DNA of 64,000 nt from contig NZ_FOCP01000004.1 in the NCBI RefSeq assembly GCF_900110145.1, positions 62,001-126,000 on the forward strand, written 5' to 3'. This stretch comes from Nitrosomonas marina (lineage in GTDB: Bacteria; Pseudomonadota; Gammaproteobacteria; Burkholderiales; Nitrosomonadaceae). The notes below the pieces were generated by a model. That model was not told the origin of the DNA. It ran no database searches and saw only the letters and a list, made by a program, of their open reading frames with translations. The translations under genes were made by a program, and so were the position numbers. Shown piece after piece: positions 37,705 to 47,913 of the stretch. Position 1 is the first letter of the stretch. The number at the start of each line of letters is the position of its first letter.

Positions 37705-38553
37705 TTAACGATTCAATACAATTTCCAGGACGAATTTACTGCCAATATAAGCCAATAACAGCATGACAAAACCGACCAATGTCCAGCGTATGGCTATCCT
37801 GCCGCGCCAACCATAAAACTGTCGGCCAATCAGCAAGGCCGCAAACGTACCCCAGGAAATAAAACCAAATAATGTCTTATGTGTAAATGTCAGAGGCTGA
37901 CCAAAAACTTCTTTTGAAAAAACAACACCGCTTAGCAACGTCAGTGTCAGTAATATAAACCCGATCCAGATTACAGCAAACAACAGCTTTTCCATTGCCA
38001 GCAATGGCGGCAAATTGGTAAACAATGGATGTTGCGCCGGATGATGTAGCTGATATTCAACGACTGTCATCAGAACAGCGTGCAATGCCGCAATTGTCAG
38101 CAGGCTGTACGCAGACATAGCCACAACCAGGTGTGCCTTAAATGCAGGTAATTCGGTATTCTGTAATGGCTTCAACGAAGGGAAAACAAGCGGCAGGACA
38201 ACAGCAATAGCCGCGGCGGCCGCTATCGGCGCAAGCAAAGTGCGCATTCCCTGATACCGGCTGAAAAACCCAGAAAACCAGTATATAAAAGCAGTCAGCC
38301 AGACTATTAATGAAACAGCACTGCTTACGCCTAGATTCAGTCCTGTACCAGCGAATATCGTCCTGTAAAGCAACAGTGCGTGAAGCATCAACGGCAAAAG
38401 CATAACATAATGGATGTAACTGAAAGTCGCAGGCGCGCTTTCCTCGTCATGCTTTGCGGGCGATGTGGAACGCCCATATAAATTGCGCCAGATCAGCCAG
38501 CCAGACAGACAATAAAGCAAAAAAGCTGCAAGATAAGTTAAAATGTCAATCAT
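37705..38553 (-). CDS. CcsA/YpjD-type cytochrome c assembly-like membrane protein
   Basis: A 282-residue integral membrane protein with about eight hydrophobic segments. Histidines sit between segments (SYIHYVMLLPLMLHALLLYR, SLLTIAALHAVLMTVVEY, TFTHKTLFGFISWGTFAALL), and the last block resembles the haem-handling region of CcsA and CcmC proteins. Proteins of this group lie next to ffh in many proteobacteria (YpjD in E. coli), as here, where the two genes are divergent across 144 bp. A haem-transport role is inferred from the family and is not proven. Confidence 0.8.
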   Translation of the reverse strand: MIDILTYLAAFLLYCLSGWLIWRNLYGRSTSPAKHDEESAPATFSYIHYVMLLPLMLHALLLYRTIFAGTGLNLGVSSAVSLIVWLTAFIYWFSGFFSRYQGMRTLLAPIAAAAAIAVVLPLVFPSLKPLQNTELPAFKAHLVVAMSAYSLLTIAALHAVLMTVVEYQLHHPAQHPLFTNLPPLLAMEKLLFAVIWIGFILLTLTLLSGVVFSKEVFGQPLTFTHKTLFGFISWGTFAALLIGRQFYGWRGRIAIRWTLVGFVMLLLAYIGSKFVLEIVLNR

Positions 38554-38697
38554 TGGTGCGATCGTTAATTAATTTAAATACACAAACAGTTATTTAGTCT
38601 ACATGGCACTCTGAGAAATTCATAGTGCAAGCCTGCACAATACATGAATTTTACACAACAGCATTTCCTATATCTATTTATTCACTGAGGTTTTTGT

Positions 38698-40047
38698 ATG
38701 TTTGAAAATCTAACAGGCCGACTTTCTGATGTTATTAAAACACTGAAAGGCGAAGCGAGGCTCACAGAAAACAATATCCAGAAGGCGCTACGGGAAGTCC
38801 GGCTGGCATTGCTCGAAGCGGATGTTGCCTTACCCGTCGTAAAAGAATTCATCGCGCGTGTTAAGGAAAAAGCGGTCGGACACGAAGTCATGAGCAGCTT
38901 GACGCCAGGCCAGGCATTGGTAGGCGTTGTCCAGCAGGAACTTATCACGATCATGGGTGGTGACAAGGCGGATCTGAATCTTTCGACGACTCCGCCAGCC
39001 GTCATATTAATGGCAGGCCTGCAAGGGGCCGGCAAAACAACCAGCAGCGGCAAGCTCGCAAAATGGCTCATGGAGCATAAAAAGAAAAAGGTTCTTTTGG
39101 TTTCCTGCGACATCTACCGTCCCGCCGCCATCCACCAGCTGGAGTTACTGGCCAATCAAACAGGTGCAGATTTTTTTCCTGTTCAGAATGGTCAAAAACC
39201 AGGCGAAATCGGAACTGCGGCACTGGATTTTGCACGCAAACATCACCATGACGTAATGATTGTTGATACGGCAGGTCGATTAGGTATCGATGAAGCAATG
39301 ATGCATGAGATCAGTGAACTTGAACGATTGCTGAATCCAATTGAAACGCTGTTTGTCGTCGATGCAATGCAGGGACAGGATGCTGTCAATACGGCAAAAG
39401 CTTTCTCAGAAGCGTTGCCGTTGACAGGTGTCGTCTTGACCAAACTGGACGGTGATGCACGCGGCGGTGCCGCATTATCGGTCAAACATGTAACCGGAAA
39501 GCCCATTAAGTTTACCGGCATAGCGGAGAAACTGACCGGTATAGAGGCTTTTTACCCTGACCGCATGGCCTCGCGCATTCTCGGCATGGGTGATGTTCTG
39601 GGATTAATTGAAGAAGCACAACGCAGCACCGATGAGCGCGAAGCAAAAAAACTGTTAAAAAAAGTCAAGTCAGGCAAAGGATTTGATTTAAATGACTTCA
39701 AGTCTCAGTTTCAACAAATGAAAAAAATGGGTGGTATGAGCGCCATGCTCGACAAGCTGCCTGCTCAATTAAGTCAGGCTGCGCAGAACGTCAATGTGGA
39801 TGACAAAGTAATCGGCCGAACAGAAGCCATTATCAACTCAATGACGCCGCAGGAACGCGTAAAGCCTGAAATTCTCAAGGCTTCGCGTAAAAGACGTATC
39901 GCAGCAGGCTCGGGTGTGTCCGTTCAGGAGGTCAACCGTTTGTTATCACAATTCGATCAGGCAAAGAAAATGATGAAAATGATGAACAAAGGCGGCATGT
40001 CAAAAATGATGCGTGGTTTGAAGGGGATGCTTCCACGTATGCGTTAG
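38698..40047 (+). CDS. ffh: Signal recognition particle protein Ffh
   Basis: Ffh binds 4.5S RNA and signal sequences and targets ribosomes to FtsY at the inner membrane. The 449 residues match the family. The NG domain has G1 GLQGAGKTTSSGKL, DTAGR and TKLDGDARGG; the C-terminal M domain is methionine-rich (MKKMGGMSAML, MMKMMNKGGMSKMM). GAGGTTTTTGT precedes the ATG. The stop lies 32 bp from the stop of the convergent DUF192 gene, and no clear terminator is visible between them. Confidence 0.97.
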   Translation: MFENLTGRLSDVIKTLKGEARLTENNIQKALREVRLALLEADVALPVVKEFIARVKEKAVGHEVMSSLTPGQALVGVVQQELITIMGGDKADLNLSTTPPAVILMAGLQGAGKTTSSGKLAKWLMEHKKKKVLLVSCDIYRPAAIHQLELLANQTGADFFPVQNGQKPGEIGTAALDFARKHHHDVMIVDTAGRLGIDEAMMHEISELERLLNPIETLFVVDAMQGQDAVNTAKAFSEALPLTGVVLTKLDGDARGGAALSVKHVTGKPIKFTGIAEKLTGIEAFYPDRMASRILGMGDVLGLIEEAQRSTDEREAKKLLKKVKSGKGFDLNDFKSQFQQMKKMGGMSAMLDKLPAQLSQAAQNVNVDDKVIGRTEAIINSMTPQERVKPEILKASRKRRIAAGSGVSVQEVNRLLSQFDQAKKMMKMMNKGGMSKMMRGLKGMLPRMR

Positions 40048-40079
40048 TTTCAATTCTGACACATAAGTTGCAATGCACT

Positions 40080-40529
40080 TCAGTTTGTTGCCGAAATCAG
40101 CTCGAGCCCGATCACCCGATCGCCCGTATCTATTTTTCTGCGAGAAAACCAGCCGATATTCATCTCAAGAGCATATTTCGCTAAGTTGGTTGAATAGTGT
40201 GCAGTATGCGTATTGGGCTGCATGTCAGCAATATTGATGATAATTCCTTCATCATCGATGAAGGCTACGCTTAACGGTATCACTGTGTTCTTCATCCACA
40301 TACTCAGATATGCATTTTTTGGAAATACAAATAACATACCGGTATTAGCATCCAGAGATTCACGAAACATCAGCCCTCGCGCACGGGAAGCATGCGTATC
40401 GGCAACTTCCGCTGACAATGTGTGACCTGCTATCTGCAGCGAGACATACTGCAGATTGGTGGAGGCAACCGTCTGACTGAATGTCAGCAGAAACAGACAA
40501 CCACTACAGACAAGTGACATGAATCGCAT
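40080..40529 (-). CDS. Exported DUF192 protein
   Basis: The 149-residue precursor has an N-terminal signal peptide (about 1-22, ending near QTVAS) and a DUF192 domain: THASRARGLMFRESLDANTGMLFVF, then NTVIPLSVAFID and YALEMNIGW. DUF192 proteins are small, mostly extracytoplasmic, of unknown function. Its start lies three bases after the dut stop, so it is co-transcribed with coaBC and dut. Confidence 0.85.
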   Translation of the reverse strand: MRFMSLVCSGCLFLLTFSQTVASTNLQYVSLQIAGHTLSAEVADTHASRARGLMFRESLDANTGMLFVFPKNAYLSMWMKNTVIPLSVAFIDDEGIIINIADMQPNTHTAHYSTNLAKYALEMNIGWFSRRKIDTGDRVIGLELISATN

Positions 40530-40531
40530 AG

Positions 40532-40981
40532 TCAGTATTTCCCGGTACTGCCAAAACCATTTTCTCCACGCTGGCTGGTGTCGAACTCTTTAACAACATT
40601 GAAACCGACCTGGACGACGGGAAAAACAACCAGTTGTGCAATGCGATCCATCGGGTTCAACTCGAATGATGTTTGGCCACGATTCCAGCAGGATACAAAT
40701 ATCTGCCCCTGATAGTCCGAATCAATGAGACCGACCAGATTCCCTAGTACGATCCCATGTTTGTGACCAAGTCCGGAGCGAGGCAATATCATGGCCGCAA
40801 GACTTGAATCGGCAATATGAATGGCGATCCCGGTTGGAACCAAAATTGCCTGACCTGCGTCTATTATTTCACGCTGATCAATACATGCCCGTAAATCAAG
40901 ACCTGCTGAACCCGGCGTGGCATACGACGGAATACATTCGTACAGGCGTTCATCAAGAATTTTCATGTCAATTTGTGTCAT
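40532..40981 (-). CDS. dut: dUTP diphosphatase
   Basis: Dut hydrolyses dUTP to dUMP and pyrophosphate, keeping uracil out of DNA and supplying dTMP synthesis. The 149 residues have the trimeric dUTPase motifs: [10 protein letters not shown], the Ser-containing [19 protein letters not shown], and [11 protein letters not shown] at the C-terminal end, which closes over the active site. The start overlaps the coaBC stop as ATGA. coaBC-dut is a common pairing. Confidence 0.97.
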   Translation of the reverse strand: MTQIDMKILDERLYECIPSYATPGSAGLDLRACIDQREIIDAGQAILVPTGIAIHIADSSLAAMILPRSGLGHKHGIVLGNLVGLIDSDYQGQIFVSCWNRGQTSFELNPMDRIAQLVVFPVVQVGFNVVKEFDTSQRGENGFGSTGKY

Positions 40982-42219
40982 GTCGTGTCCGGACTATTAT
41001 CGTGTAGTTGTCGAGCATATAACTGTGCAATGTGTCCAATCAACCGCTCTGCCTGTATCTGTTTTGACGCTTTTTCAAGGATATGCTTACCTGCATCATC
41101 GTATAAAATCAGTGCAGTCTGATCAGAACCCATGGCCTCCTGGACCCAATTGGCAACCAGCAAAGGCAATTTTTTCTGGCGGCGCTTGCGTAATGCATTT
41201 TTTTCGAGATGATCTGTTTCCGCGGCAAAACCAACGCAAAAAGGCGCTTTCGCCAAATGCGCGACTTTTGACAAAATATCCGGATTCGGCGCCAGTTCAA
41301 GAACCAGCTTCTGGTCTGTTTTCTTGATTTTCCCCGGTTCAGCATTTATTGCATGGTAATCAGCCACAGCCGCAACGCTAATAAAAATATCGGGTTTTTT
41401 TCTGTCAATGACTTCCTCTACAGCGCTCAGCATCTCTCGCGCACTCATCACTCTGATCAGTCTGTTTACCACGGGTACGGGCTGACAGCTTGGACCGGTA
41501 ACCAGCGTCACTGTCGCGCCGGCATTCAGCGCAGCCTGCGCAAGCGCATATCCCATTTTACCAGAGCTGATATTGGTAATACCGCGCACAGCATCAATCG
41601 CCTCATATGTCGGTCCCGCAGTTATCAGCACGTCTATGCCCCGCATCACACCGTCACACAGGTTTTGCTGCACAACAGCCAGCAACGTATCGACTGCCAG
41701 CATACGTCCCACCCCAATTTCTCCACACGCCTGTTCCCCGGTATCGGGGCCTGCTATGACGACACCATCTTCCTGCAGGCGTGTGATATTCCGTTGCGTG
41801 GCCGGATTCTCCCACATTTTTCGATTCATCGCTGGCGCGATCAGTAATCGACAATCGCGCGCCAGACAAAGCGTCGACAGCAAATCATTAGCCATACCAC
41901 ATGCCAATTTTGCAATAAAGTCAGCGCTTGCCGGCGCGATCACGATTAAATCAGCATTTCTCGACAGATCAATATGCGCCATTGAGTTTGATTTGTCTGC
42001 TTCCCACAAATCGGTAAATACAGATTGGCCGGTCAATGACTGGAAAGTAACAGGGCCGACAAACCGGCACGCTGATTCAGTCATCACGGGCTGCACCAGG
42101 CATCCGGCCTGCGTTAACAGGCGCGCAAGTTCAGCAGCTTTGTAGGCCGCCACTCCCCCTGTCACTCCAAGCAACAGGCGTTTGCCTGTCAGGGATAATT
42201 CTGTGTATGTGTTGACCAT
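40978..42219 (-). CDS. coaBC: Bifunctional phosphopantothenoylcysteine decarboxylase/synthetase
   Basis: The fused enzyme makes 4'-phosphopantetheine in coenzyme A synthesis. The 413 residues hold an N-terminal flavoprotein decarboxylase ([42 protein letters not shown]) and a C-terminal CTP-dependent synthetase (about 190-400; [26 protein letters not shown]). A GTG or other start is not needed, as the ATG gives the full flavin domain. It starts the coaBC-dut-DUF192 operon, divergent from radC. Confidence 0.96.
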   Translation of the reverse strand: MVNTYTELSLTGKRLLLGVTGGVAAYKAAELARLLTQAGCLVQPVMTESACRFVGPVTFQSLTGQSVFTDLWEADKSNSMAHIDLSRNADLIVIAPASADFIAKLACGMANDLLSTLCLARDCRLLIAPAMNRKMWENPATQRNITRLQEDGVVIAGPDTGEQACGEIGVGRMLAVDTLLAVVQQNLCDGVMRGIDVLITAGPTYEAIDAVRGITNISSGKMGYALAQAALNAGATVTLVTGPSCQPVPVVNRLIRVMSAREMLSAVEEVIDRKKPDIFISVAAVADYHAINAEPGKIKKTDQKLVLELAPNPDILSKVAHLAKAPFCVGFAAETDHLEKNALRKRRQKKLPLLVANWVQEAMGSDQTALILYDDAGKHILEKASKQIQAERLIGHIAQLYARQLHDNSPDTT

Positions 42220-42351
42220 GCAAAACCGAAAATCACATTCAAAACCTTTTTATAACCACATGAAGCATAATCGCGGACCAGTTGAATTTTAACTCAATTG
42301 TATTCATTCCGATGCCGTATCAAATAAAAATTCACCGAACATTTGATATCT

Positions 42352-43026
42352 ATGACAATTACAGACTGGCCTGTCTATGAACGCCCGCGCGAGAAACTAC
42401 TGAGATTTGGTGCCAGGAATCTGTCTGACACGGAATTACTTGCCATTTTTCTGCGCACAGGCACTACAGGCAAAAGTGCCGTTGAACTTGCCAGAAATCT
42501 ATTAAACCATTTTGGCAGTCTCAGCAATCTTTTTTCTGCGGATAAAACAACCCTTTGTGATTTTCATGGTGTTGGAACAGCAAAATATGCACAACTGCAG
42601 GCAATTCTTGAAATGTCACGCCGTACACTAAGCGAACAACTCGAATTCGGCCATGTGATGAACACACCCCAACTCGTCCGGGATTTCCTGAATCTGAGTC
42701 TCGCGAATAAACAACACGAAATTTTTATGGCTATTTTTCTGGATGCAAAACACCATATGATTGCAACAGATGAACTATTCACTGGAACGCTCACACAGGC
42801 CAGCGTTTATCCACGTGAAGTCGTTAAACGTGCCTTATATCACAATGCGGCTGCTATTATTTTCGCCCACAATCACCCCTCCGGCAGCGCCGAACCAAGC
42901 CAGGCCGACAAACTGCTGACACTTACACTAAAAAAAGCGCTTGATCTAATTGATGTCAAGGTGCTCGATCACTTTATCGTCGGTAAAAATGAAGTGCTGT
43001 CATTCGCAGAACATCATCTGTTGTAA
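42352..43026 (+). CDS. radC: RadC family JAMM protein
   Basis: From the ATG for [12 protein letters not shown] the protein has 224 residues; an in-frame TTG three codons earlier is less likely. An N-terminal helix-hairpin-helix part has [15 protein letters not shown] and [13 protein letters not shown]. The C-terminal JAMM-type metal site shows His173, His175 and Asp186 in [16 protein letters not shown]. Once thought to be a DNA repair protein, RadC now has no agreed function. It is followed by rpmB-rpmG, the usual neighbours. Confidence 0.93.
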   Translation: MTITDWPVYERPREKLLRFGARNLSDTELLAIFLRTGTTGKSAVELARNLLNHFGSLSNLFSADKTTLCDFHGVGTAKYAQLQAILEMSRRTLSEQLEFGHVMNTPQLVRDFLNLSLANKQHEIFMAIFLDAKHHMIATDELFTGTLTQASVYPREVVKRALYHNAAAIIFAHNHPSGSAEPSQADKLLTLTLKKALDLIDVKVLDHFIVGKNEVLSFAEHHLL

Positions 43027-43133
43027 GCATCATCGAAACCAAACAAACCAACACAGTAACAATATTTTTCAGACGATCAAGCAAGAAGCTGTTTCAAATC
43101 AACAGCAGGCGATTCTGTTGAGTTGTTATATAT

Positions 43134-43163
43134 TTGATGAAAAAATAAAAAAAGAGATATAAT
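43134..43163 (+). promoter_or_regulatory. Promoter for rpmB-rpmG
   Basis: TTGATG (43134-43139) and a perfect TATAAT (43158-43163) are separated by 18 bp. Transcription would start near 43170, giving a leader of about 24 bases before rpmB. Confidence 0.55.
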
Positions 43164-43193
43164 CTACGTTTTGCAATTTTGGGGTGTACAGAT

Positions 43194-43430
43194 ATGGCAC
43201 GAGTATGCGAAGTTACTGGAAAGAAACCGCTGACCGGGAACAATGTGTCTCACGCAAACAACAAGACTAAAAGGCGTTTCTTGCCAAATTTACAAAGACG
43301 TAAATTTTGGCTGGAAAGTGAAAAACGCTGGATCAGCATGCGATTATCAAATGCAGCATTACGAACAATCGATAAGAAAGGAATTGACGTAGTTGTTGCC
43401 GAAATGCGCTCGCTCGGTAAAAACATTTAA
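43194..43430 (+). CDS. rpmB: 50S ribosomal protein L28
   Basis: The 78-residue protein begins [20 protein letters not shown], the L28 signature, and continues with [16 protein letters not shown] and [18 protein letters not shown]. The start five codons after an in-frame alternative Met is fixed by this conserved N-terminus. rpmG follows after 31 bp, with the pair sharing one promoter and one terminator. Confidence 0.98.
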   Translation: MARVCEVTGKKPLTGNNVSHANNKTKRRFLPNLQRRKFWLESEKRWISMRLSNAALRTIDKKGIDVVVAEMRSLGKNI

Positions 43431-43461
43431 TCTGAAGCTATGAATAAAAAGGAAACTACCA

Positions 43462-43617
43462 ATGCGTGATAAAATCAAGCTTGAGTCTTCGGCGGGCACT
43501 GGGCATTTTTATACAACAACAAAAAATAAACGTGCAAATCCTGAAAAGCTGGAAATTATGAAATTTGATCCGGTCGCACGCAAACATGTTAAATACAAAG
43601 AAACCAAATTAAAATAA
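43462..43617 (+). CDS. rpmG: 50S ribosomal protein L33
   Basis: A 51-residue basic protein beginning [20 protein letters not shown] and ending [11 protein letters not shown], matching the L33 family in length and sequence. It contains none of the zinc-binding cysteine pairs found in the other L33 form, so it is the zinc-free type. AAAAAGGAAAC precedes the ATG. It ends the rpmB-rpmG unit. Confidence 0.97.
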   Translation: MRDKIKLESSAGTGHFYTTTKNKRANPEKLEIMKFDPVARKHVKYKETKLK

Positions 43618-43646
43618 GTATAAGTTTCTTAAAGTATTTGAAATAT

Positions 43647-43674
43647 AAAAAACCCGTTTAGTACGGGTTTTTTT
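43647..43674. terminator. Rho-independent terminator after rpmG
   Basis: An 11-bp stem (AAAAAACCCGT with ACGGGTTTTTT) around a 5-base loop is followed by more T. It lies 30 bp after rpmG. Because both arms end in A or T runs it can also stop transcription of the convergent yceH. Confidence 0.9.
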
Positions 43675-43717
43675 GTTTTATCGGACGTTATTCTGAAGCT
43701 GTTAATACAGTTCAGTT

Positions 43718-44407
43718 TTATTCTTCCATGTGTTTTTCCTGTAACAGGATTTGAGCCTTCAACTGATCAACGGCTTTGCGCAAAACCGCCACCTCGGCTT
43801 CGAGTTTGATAAAATCGGACTTAAGCGCATAAAAATCGTCAAACGACACAGCGTCATGTCTGTCAGGCAGAGAAAATGTATCGATAGAATCCTCACTGTC
43901 TGAATCTTCTGAAAGTAAATGAAACCAGCGATTTTCCCGGGCACCCGGTTTTCGCGGCAGCTTCACTACCAGACTTTCACCCGTACGCACAGCCATCTCT
44001 TCAAGAAAAGCTTCGACCGACGAGATATCAGCAAATTTGTGCAGCCGTTCACAATGGATGCGAAGTTCCCCAGCAGTTTGTGGCCCCCTCAATATGAGCA
44101 TGGCAATCAACGCAACAGATTGTATCGGTATATTAAACACCTCCTCGAAATGATGCGCATAGCGTGTTACACGCCCACCACTTGATTCTGTAACCAGAGA
44201 CATTTGTTCCAGTTTTTCAATTGCTTCGAGAACATCCGTTTGGGAAACATGCATCACCGGAAACCGGTTGGACTTTTGATTACAACCTGAAATCAGCGCA
44301 TTTATTGAAAGCGGATAGCTGTCTGGTACGGTATGCTGCTTCTCAACCAATACGCCCAGCACACGCGCCTCAATTGATGACAATACTGGCGATACAGAAT
44401 CAACCAC
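43718..44407 (-). CDS. YceH family protein (DUF480)
   Basis: Conserved sequence begins at LSSIEARVLGVLVEKQ and runs through YPLSINALISGCNQKSNR, RGPQTAGELR and PGARENRWFHL, all typical of the YceH/DUF480 family of winged-helix-like proteins with unknown function. The C-terminal 40 residues form a coiled coil (LKSDFIKLEAEVAVLRKAVDQL). I chose the GTG 11 codons before the conserved block; the frame continues to a TTG at 44443, and a later TTG is also possible. No ribosome site settles the matter. It is alone between rpmG and nadA. Confidence 0.8.
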   Translation of the reverse strand: MVDSVSPVLSSIEARVLGVLVEKQHTVPDSYPLSINALISGCNQKSNRFPVMHVSQTDVLEAIEKLEQMSLVTESSGGRVTRYAHHFEEVFNIPIQSVALIAMLILRGPQTAGELRIHCERLHKFADISSVEAFLEEMAVRTGESLVVKLPRKPGARENRWFHLLSEDSDSEDSIDTFSLPDRHDAVSFDDFYALKSDFIKLEAEVAVLRKAVDQLKAQILLQEKHMEE

Positions 44408-44485
44408 CGCGATAACCGAAAATGTTGATATACATACGGCCAATATGTATAAGTGGCAAAAATACCATGAAACTGTATTTCATGA

Positions 44486-45583
44486 TCATGAGATGGCAAG
44501 CATCCGTTCCAGCGCCAGTTTCGCAAGCACGGCTTCGGCTTGTGGTACCTGTATACGGTTTACAACAGTTCCATTGGCCAGGTTCTCCAATGCCCATGTC
44601 AAATGTTGTGGATCGATACGCGCCATTGTCGAACACATGCAAACCAGAGGTGACATAAATTGTACGATTTTATTTTGGGATTTAAATTCTTCAGCAATTC
44701 TGCTAACCAGATTCAGCTCTGTACCCACCAGCCAGCGCGTACCCTCTTCCGCCGCTGCAATCGTTTTGATAATGTATTCAGTTGACCCGACGTAATCAGA
44801 TGCGCTGCACACTTCAAAACTGCATTCGGGATGGGATATGACAATACCGTCCGGATGTTGGTTACGAAAACGGAGAATATGCTGTGGCTGGAACATTTGA
44901 TGCACTGAACAGTGCCCTTTCCATAATAAAATCTTGGCTCGCTTGATCTGCTCAGGTGTCAGACCGCCCATTGGCTCATCAAAATCCCATACGGCCATTT
45001 CATCCAGCGGTATGCCAAGCTGATAGCCGCTCCAGCGCCCTAAGTGCTGATCAGGAAAAAACAAAACTTTTTCACGCTGCTGAAAAGACCACTCAAGAAT
45101 CTTACCTGCATTGCTGGAGGTACAGACGATACCGCCATGCTCTCCGCAAAAGGCTTTCAGGTCAGCGGCAGAGTTAATGTATGTGACCGGCGTTACCGTC
45201 TCATCGGGTGACAAAACTTCTGCAAGCTCCCGCCACGCACGCTCTACCTTTGTCAAGCTTGCCATGTCGGCCATCGAACAGCCTGCAGCCATATCCGGCA
45301 AAATCACGGTCTGCTCATCACTCGACAGGATATCCGCCACTTCTGCCATGAAATGTACGCCACAAAAAACCAGGTAATCTGCATCCGTTTGAGCAGCCTG
45401 GTAGGCCAATTTCAACGAATCGCCAGTCAAATCAGCATGACGATATACATCCGCCCGCTGGTAATGATGTGCCAGCAAAACGACCTGTTTGCCCAAAGTC
45501 TTTTTTGCAGTTTCTATACGCTGCGCACATGCCTCATCCTGCATGTGATCGAAATTTTCAAATTCTATCGCTTCTGCCCGCAT
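44486..45583 (-). CDS. nadA: Quinolinate synthase A
   Basis: NadA condenses iminoaspartate with dihydroxyacetone phosphate to quinolinate in NAD synthesis, using a [4Fe-4S] cluster. The 365 residues include AHHYQRADVYRHADLTGDS, the cluster-cysteine regions FCGVHFMAEVADIL, GGIVCTSSNA and SPLVCMCSTMARI, and SHPECSFEVC. It is transcribed away from the lptC operon across a 404-bp region. The suf genes at 52-59 kb could supply its cluster. Confidence 0.97.
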   Translation of the reverse strand: MRAEAIEFENFDHMQDEACAQRIETAKKTLGKQVVLLAHHYQRADVYRHADLTGDSLKLAYQAAQTDADYLVFCGVHFMAEVADILSSDEQTVILPDMAAGCSMADMASLTKVERAWRELAEVLSPDETVTPVTYINSAADLKAFCGEHGGIVCTSSNAGKILEWSFQQREKVLFFPDQHLGRWSGYQLGIPLDEMAVWDFDEPMGGLTPEQIKRAKILLWKGHCSVHQMFQPQHILRFRNQHPDGIVISHPECSFEVCSASDYVGSTEYIIKTIAAAEEGTRWLVGTELNLVSRIAEEFKSQNKIVQFMSPLVCMCSTMARIDPQHLTWALENLANGTVVNRIQVPQAEAVLAKLALERMLAIS

Positions 45584-45987
45584 ACAAATTTATTCTTTTT
45601 TTCTAATTAATTAATAAAAAATAACTGCATTAATATACAGATAAACGAAATTCCCGCGCCGGTATAATAGTCCTTAAATAACAAACCAGACCGATTCATC
45701 TTGGAACCATAGCATGATACTTGCACGAGACAAATACAAAATCAAGACACACAACAGCACAGACCATTACAGACGTCTTGTCTGTGCAACATAAAACAGT
45801 ATGTGTTAGCGCTTCTAAACATAATGACATGCTATTACTACGGATAGTTCTGATATAATTTACTATCAATTAAGCATGGTAACTCAGCGAATACTCACCC
45901 GCACAAATTAGCACATCTGAATTTGCATTTAACTATGTGAATCTTCTATGAGATTTATGACACCAATTGTCATTCGAGTTTAAATTC
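45584..45987. other. Intergenic region between nadA and lptC with a hairpin
   Basis: This 404-bp region separates divergent genes. It holds a TATAAT at 45663-45668 on the + strand without a good -35, a perfect 8-bp hairpin (GCACAGAC at 45757-45764 pairing with GTCTGTGC at 45780-45787), and the extended -10 listed separately. A 26-codon open frame overlaps the hairpin but has no ribosome site. Confidence 0.4.
45851..45859 (+). promoter_or_regulatory. Extended -10 promoter for lptC
   Basis: TGATATAAT is a full extended -10 element (TGn before TATAAT), which does not need a good -35; none is seen at 17 bp. Transcription would start near 45866, leaving a leader of about 120 bases before lptC. 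Confidence 0.5.
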
Positions 45988-46551
45988 ATGTTTCGGCGTT
46001 CAAACTTCAATTTTTCTTTTATCGCATTAATTGGTCTGGCAGCACTGGCGTTATGGCTTGACAATATTACTGAGCCACTCTCACCGGGCGCTGATGACGA
46101 GCCATACCAGCAACCAGACTACATCGTTGAAAACATATCCGGATTGCGCATGGAACACGCGCAATCAATCCAGCACGTATTTCATGCACAAAAAATGTTA
46201 CACTTTATAAATCATGATTTTACAAAACTCAGTGATATTCATTTCATGCACCTCAAACCGGACACGCCTCCATTTCGAGTGTCTGCCAATCAAGCCGAAA
46301 TTCATAACAATGGTGAGGATATTTACTTAGCAGGCAACGTTAACGTTATACGCGGAAATGATGATGACGATAAAAAAATAATCATGGAAACAACAACACT
46401 TCATCTTATTCCGGGTAGAGAGCTTGTTCAAACAGACCAGCAAGTCGTAATCACACGGCTTAACACGACCGTTCATGGAACAGGCCTGGAATTTAATAAC
46501 AATACCAACAAAATCGAACTTTTGTCCCGCGTACGCGCGGTCGACCGATGA
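45988..46551 (+). CDS. lptC: LPS export protein LptC
   Basis: LptC is the bitopic inner membrane protein that takes LPS from the LptBFG transporter and passes it to LptA. From the ATG for MFRRSNFN the product has 187 residues, with one N-terminal membrane segment (about 9-26) and a periplasmic jellyroll: YIVENISGLRMEH and LAGNVNVIRG match the family. A TTG seven codons earlier is less likely. The stop overlaps the lptA start (ATGA). Confidence 0.9.
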   Translation: MFRRSNFNFSFIALIGLAALALWLDNITEPLSPGADDEPYQQPDYIVENISGLRMEHAQSIQHVFHAQKMLHFINHDFTKLSDIHFMHLKPDTPPFRVSANQAEIHNNGEDIYLAGNVNVIRGNDDDDKKIIMETTTLHLIPGRELVQTDQQVVITRLNTTVHGTGLEFNNNTNKIELLSRVRAVDR

Positions 46552-47108
46552 CGCGAGCATTCATGAAGAATCATTCCTTTGTTTTTCTGCTATTTTTTAT
46601 CATTTCTTTCAGCGTCTTTGCCGAACGTTCTGATCGTGACAAACCAATTTATCTCGAAGCCGACCGTGCAACAGTTGAAGACATTAATCGCAAAGATTCC
46701 ACACGTGTGAGTATTTTCACCGGCAATGTTATTCTGACACAGGGCACATTACGCATCAGCGCCGACAAAGTAGTCATCAAAGAAGATATCAATGGATTTC
46801 GCCATGCAACAGCAACGGGCAATCTGGTCAGTTTCCGCCAGAAACGGGATGGTGTTGACGAATATGTTGAAGGTTGGAGCAAACGTGTCGAATATGATAA
46901 CAAAATAGACAAAATTGAATTATTTAAACAGGCGCGCCTCAGGCGTGGAGAAGACGAAGTGAATGGCGATTATATTTCATACAACATGAATAGCGAATTT
47001 TTTCAGGTCATCGGCAGCCACGAGCGCGGGGAGCAAACAGACACCGATAACCGTGTACGCATCATCATTCAGCCCAAAAACAAATCCGCCGAATCCAGTT
47101 CAGAATAA
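46548..47108 (+). CDS. lptA: LPS transport periplasmic protein LptA
   Basis: LptA forms the periplasmic bridge for lipopolysaccharide. The 186-residue precursor has a signal peptide; the ATG overlapping lptC and a second ATG five codons later (MKNHSF) are both possible starts, with cleavage near SVFAERS. The mature OstA-like domain has PIYLEADRATVEDI, SIFTGNVILTQGTLRISADKV and a C-terminal VNGDYISYNM. It is coupled to lptC and followed by lptB after 28 bp. Confidence 0.93.
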   Translation: MTRAFMKNHSFVFLLFFIISFSVFAERSDRDKPIYLEADRATVEDINRKDSTRVSIFTGNVILTQGTLRISADKVVIKEDINGFRHATATGNLVSFRQKRDGVDEYVEGWSKRVEYDNKIDKIELFKQARLRRGEDEVNGDYISYNMNSEFFQVIGSHERGEQTDTDNRVRIIIQPKNKSAESSSE

Positions 47109-47136
47109 GCGTTTAAATACTGTGTAATAGGCGCCC

Positions 47137-47859
47137 ATGAGTATATTAAGAGCCCAAAATTTAAAGAAACGCTACAAATCACGTACAGTCGTTCATGATG
47201 TCTCTTTCTCCTTGAATAGTGGAGAAGTCATTGGCCTGTTAGGCCCCAACGGCGCAGGAAAAACAACCTGCTTTTACATGATTGTGGGGCTTGTTCCGCA
47301 CGATCACGGTGACATTTTTCTTGATGACCGCGGTTTAACTCAGCTTCCAGTGCATGAAAGGGCACGCCTGGGATTGAGTTACCTGCCTCAGGAAGCCTCA
47401 ATATTCAGACGACTGACAGTTGAAGAAAACATTTTAGCCATCCTGGAATTACACCGCCTGAATGACGACCAGTTACAGCAACAACTTGATGAATTATTAC
47501 ATGACTTGCACATTAGTCATATTCGCAACAATACTGCGATGAGTCTATCTGGTGGTGAACGAAGACGTGTAGAGATAGCACGCGCACTGGCTTCTCGACC
47601 AAGATTTATCTTACTGGACGAACCATTCGCGGGCGTCGACCCCATTGCTGTCATGGATATCCAAAAAGTCATTAATTTTCTGAAGGAACGTGATATCGGA
47701 GTTTTGATCACCGATCACAACGTTCGCGAGACACTGGGTATTTGTGACCGTGCCTATATCATCAATGATGGAAAAGTGTTGGCACAAGGTGCGCCAGATG
47801 AAATCATTTATAATGAGCATGTCAGGAAGGTTTATTTAGGTGAGCATTTTCAGTTGTGA
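47137..47859 (+). CDS. lptB: LPS export ABC transporter ATP-binding protein LptB
   Basis: LptB powers extraction of LPS from the inner membrane with LptF and LptG, which are not in this window. The 240 residues show Walker [10 protein letters not shown], the Q loop ([11 protein letters not shown]), signature LSGGERRR, Walker [14 protein letters not shown] and the H-loop ITDHNVRE. Those inserts are specific to LptB rather than to amino acid transporters. The gene lies between lptA and rpoN, the standard order. Confidence 0.97.
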   Translation: MSILRAQNLKKRYKSRTVVHDVSFSLNSGEVIGLLGPNGAGKTTCFYMIVGLVPHDHGDIFLDDRGLTQLPVHERARLGLSYLPQEASIFRRLTVEENILAILELHRLNDDQLQQQLDELLHDLHISHIRNNTAMSLSGGERRRVEIARALASRPRFILLDEPFAGVDPIAVMDIQKVINFLKERDIGVLITDHNVRETLGICDRAYIINDGKVLAQGAPDEIIYNEHVRKVYLGEHFQL

Positions 47860-47913
47860 CAAGCCTCATACAATATTTATAGTTTGATAAACGCCTATCT
47901 GTATCTTGGAATT

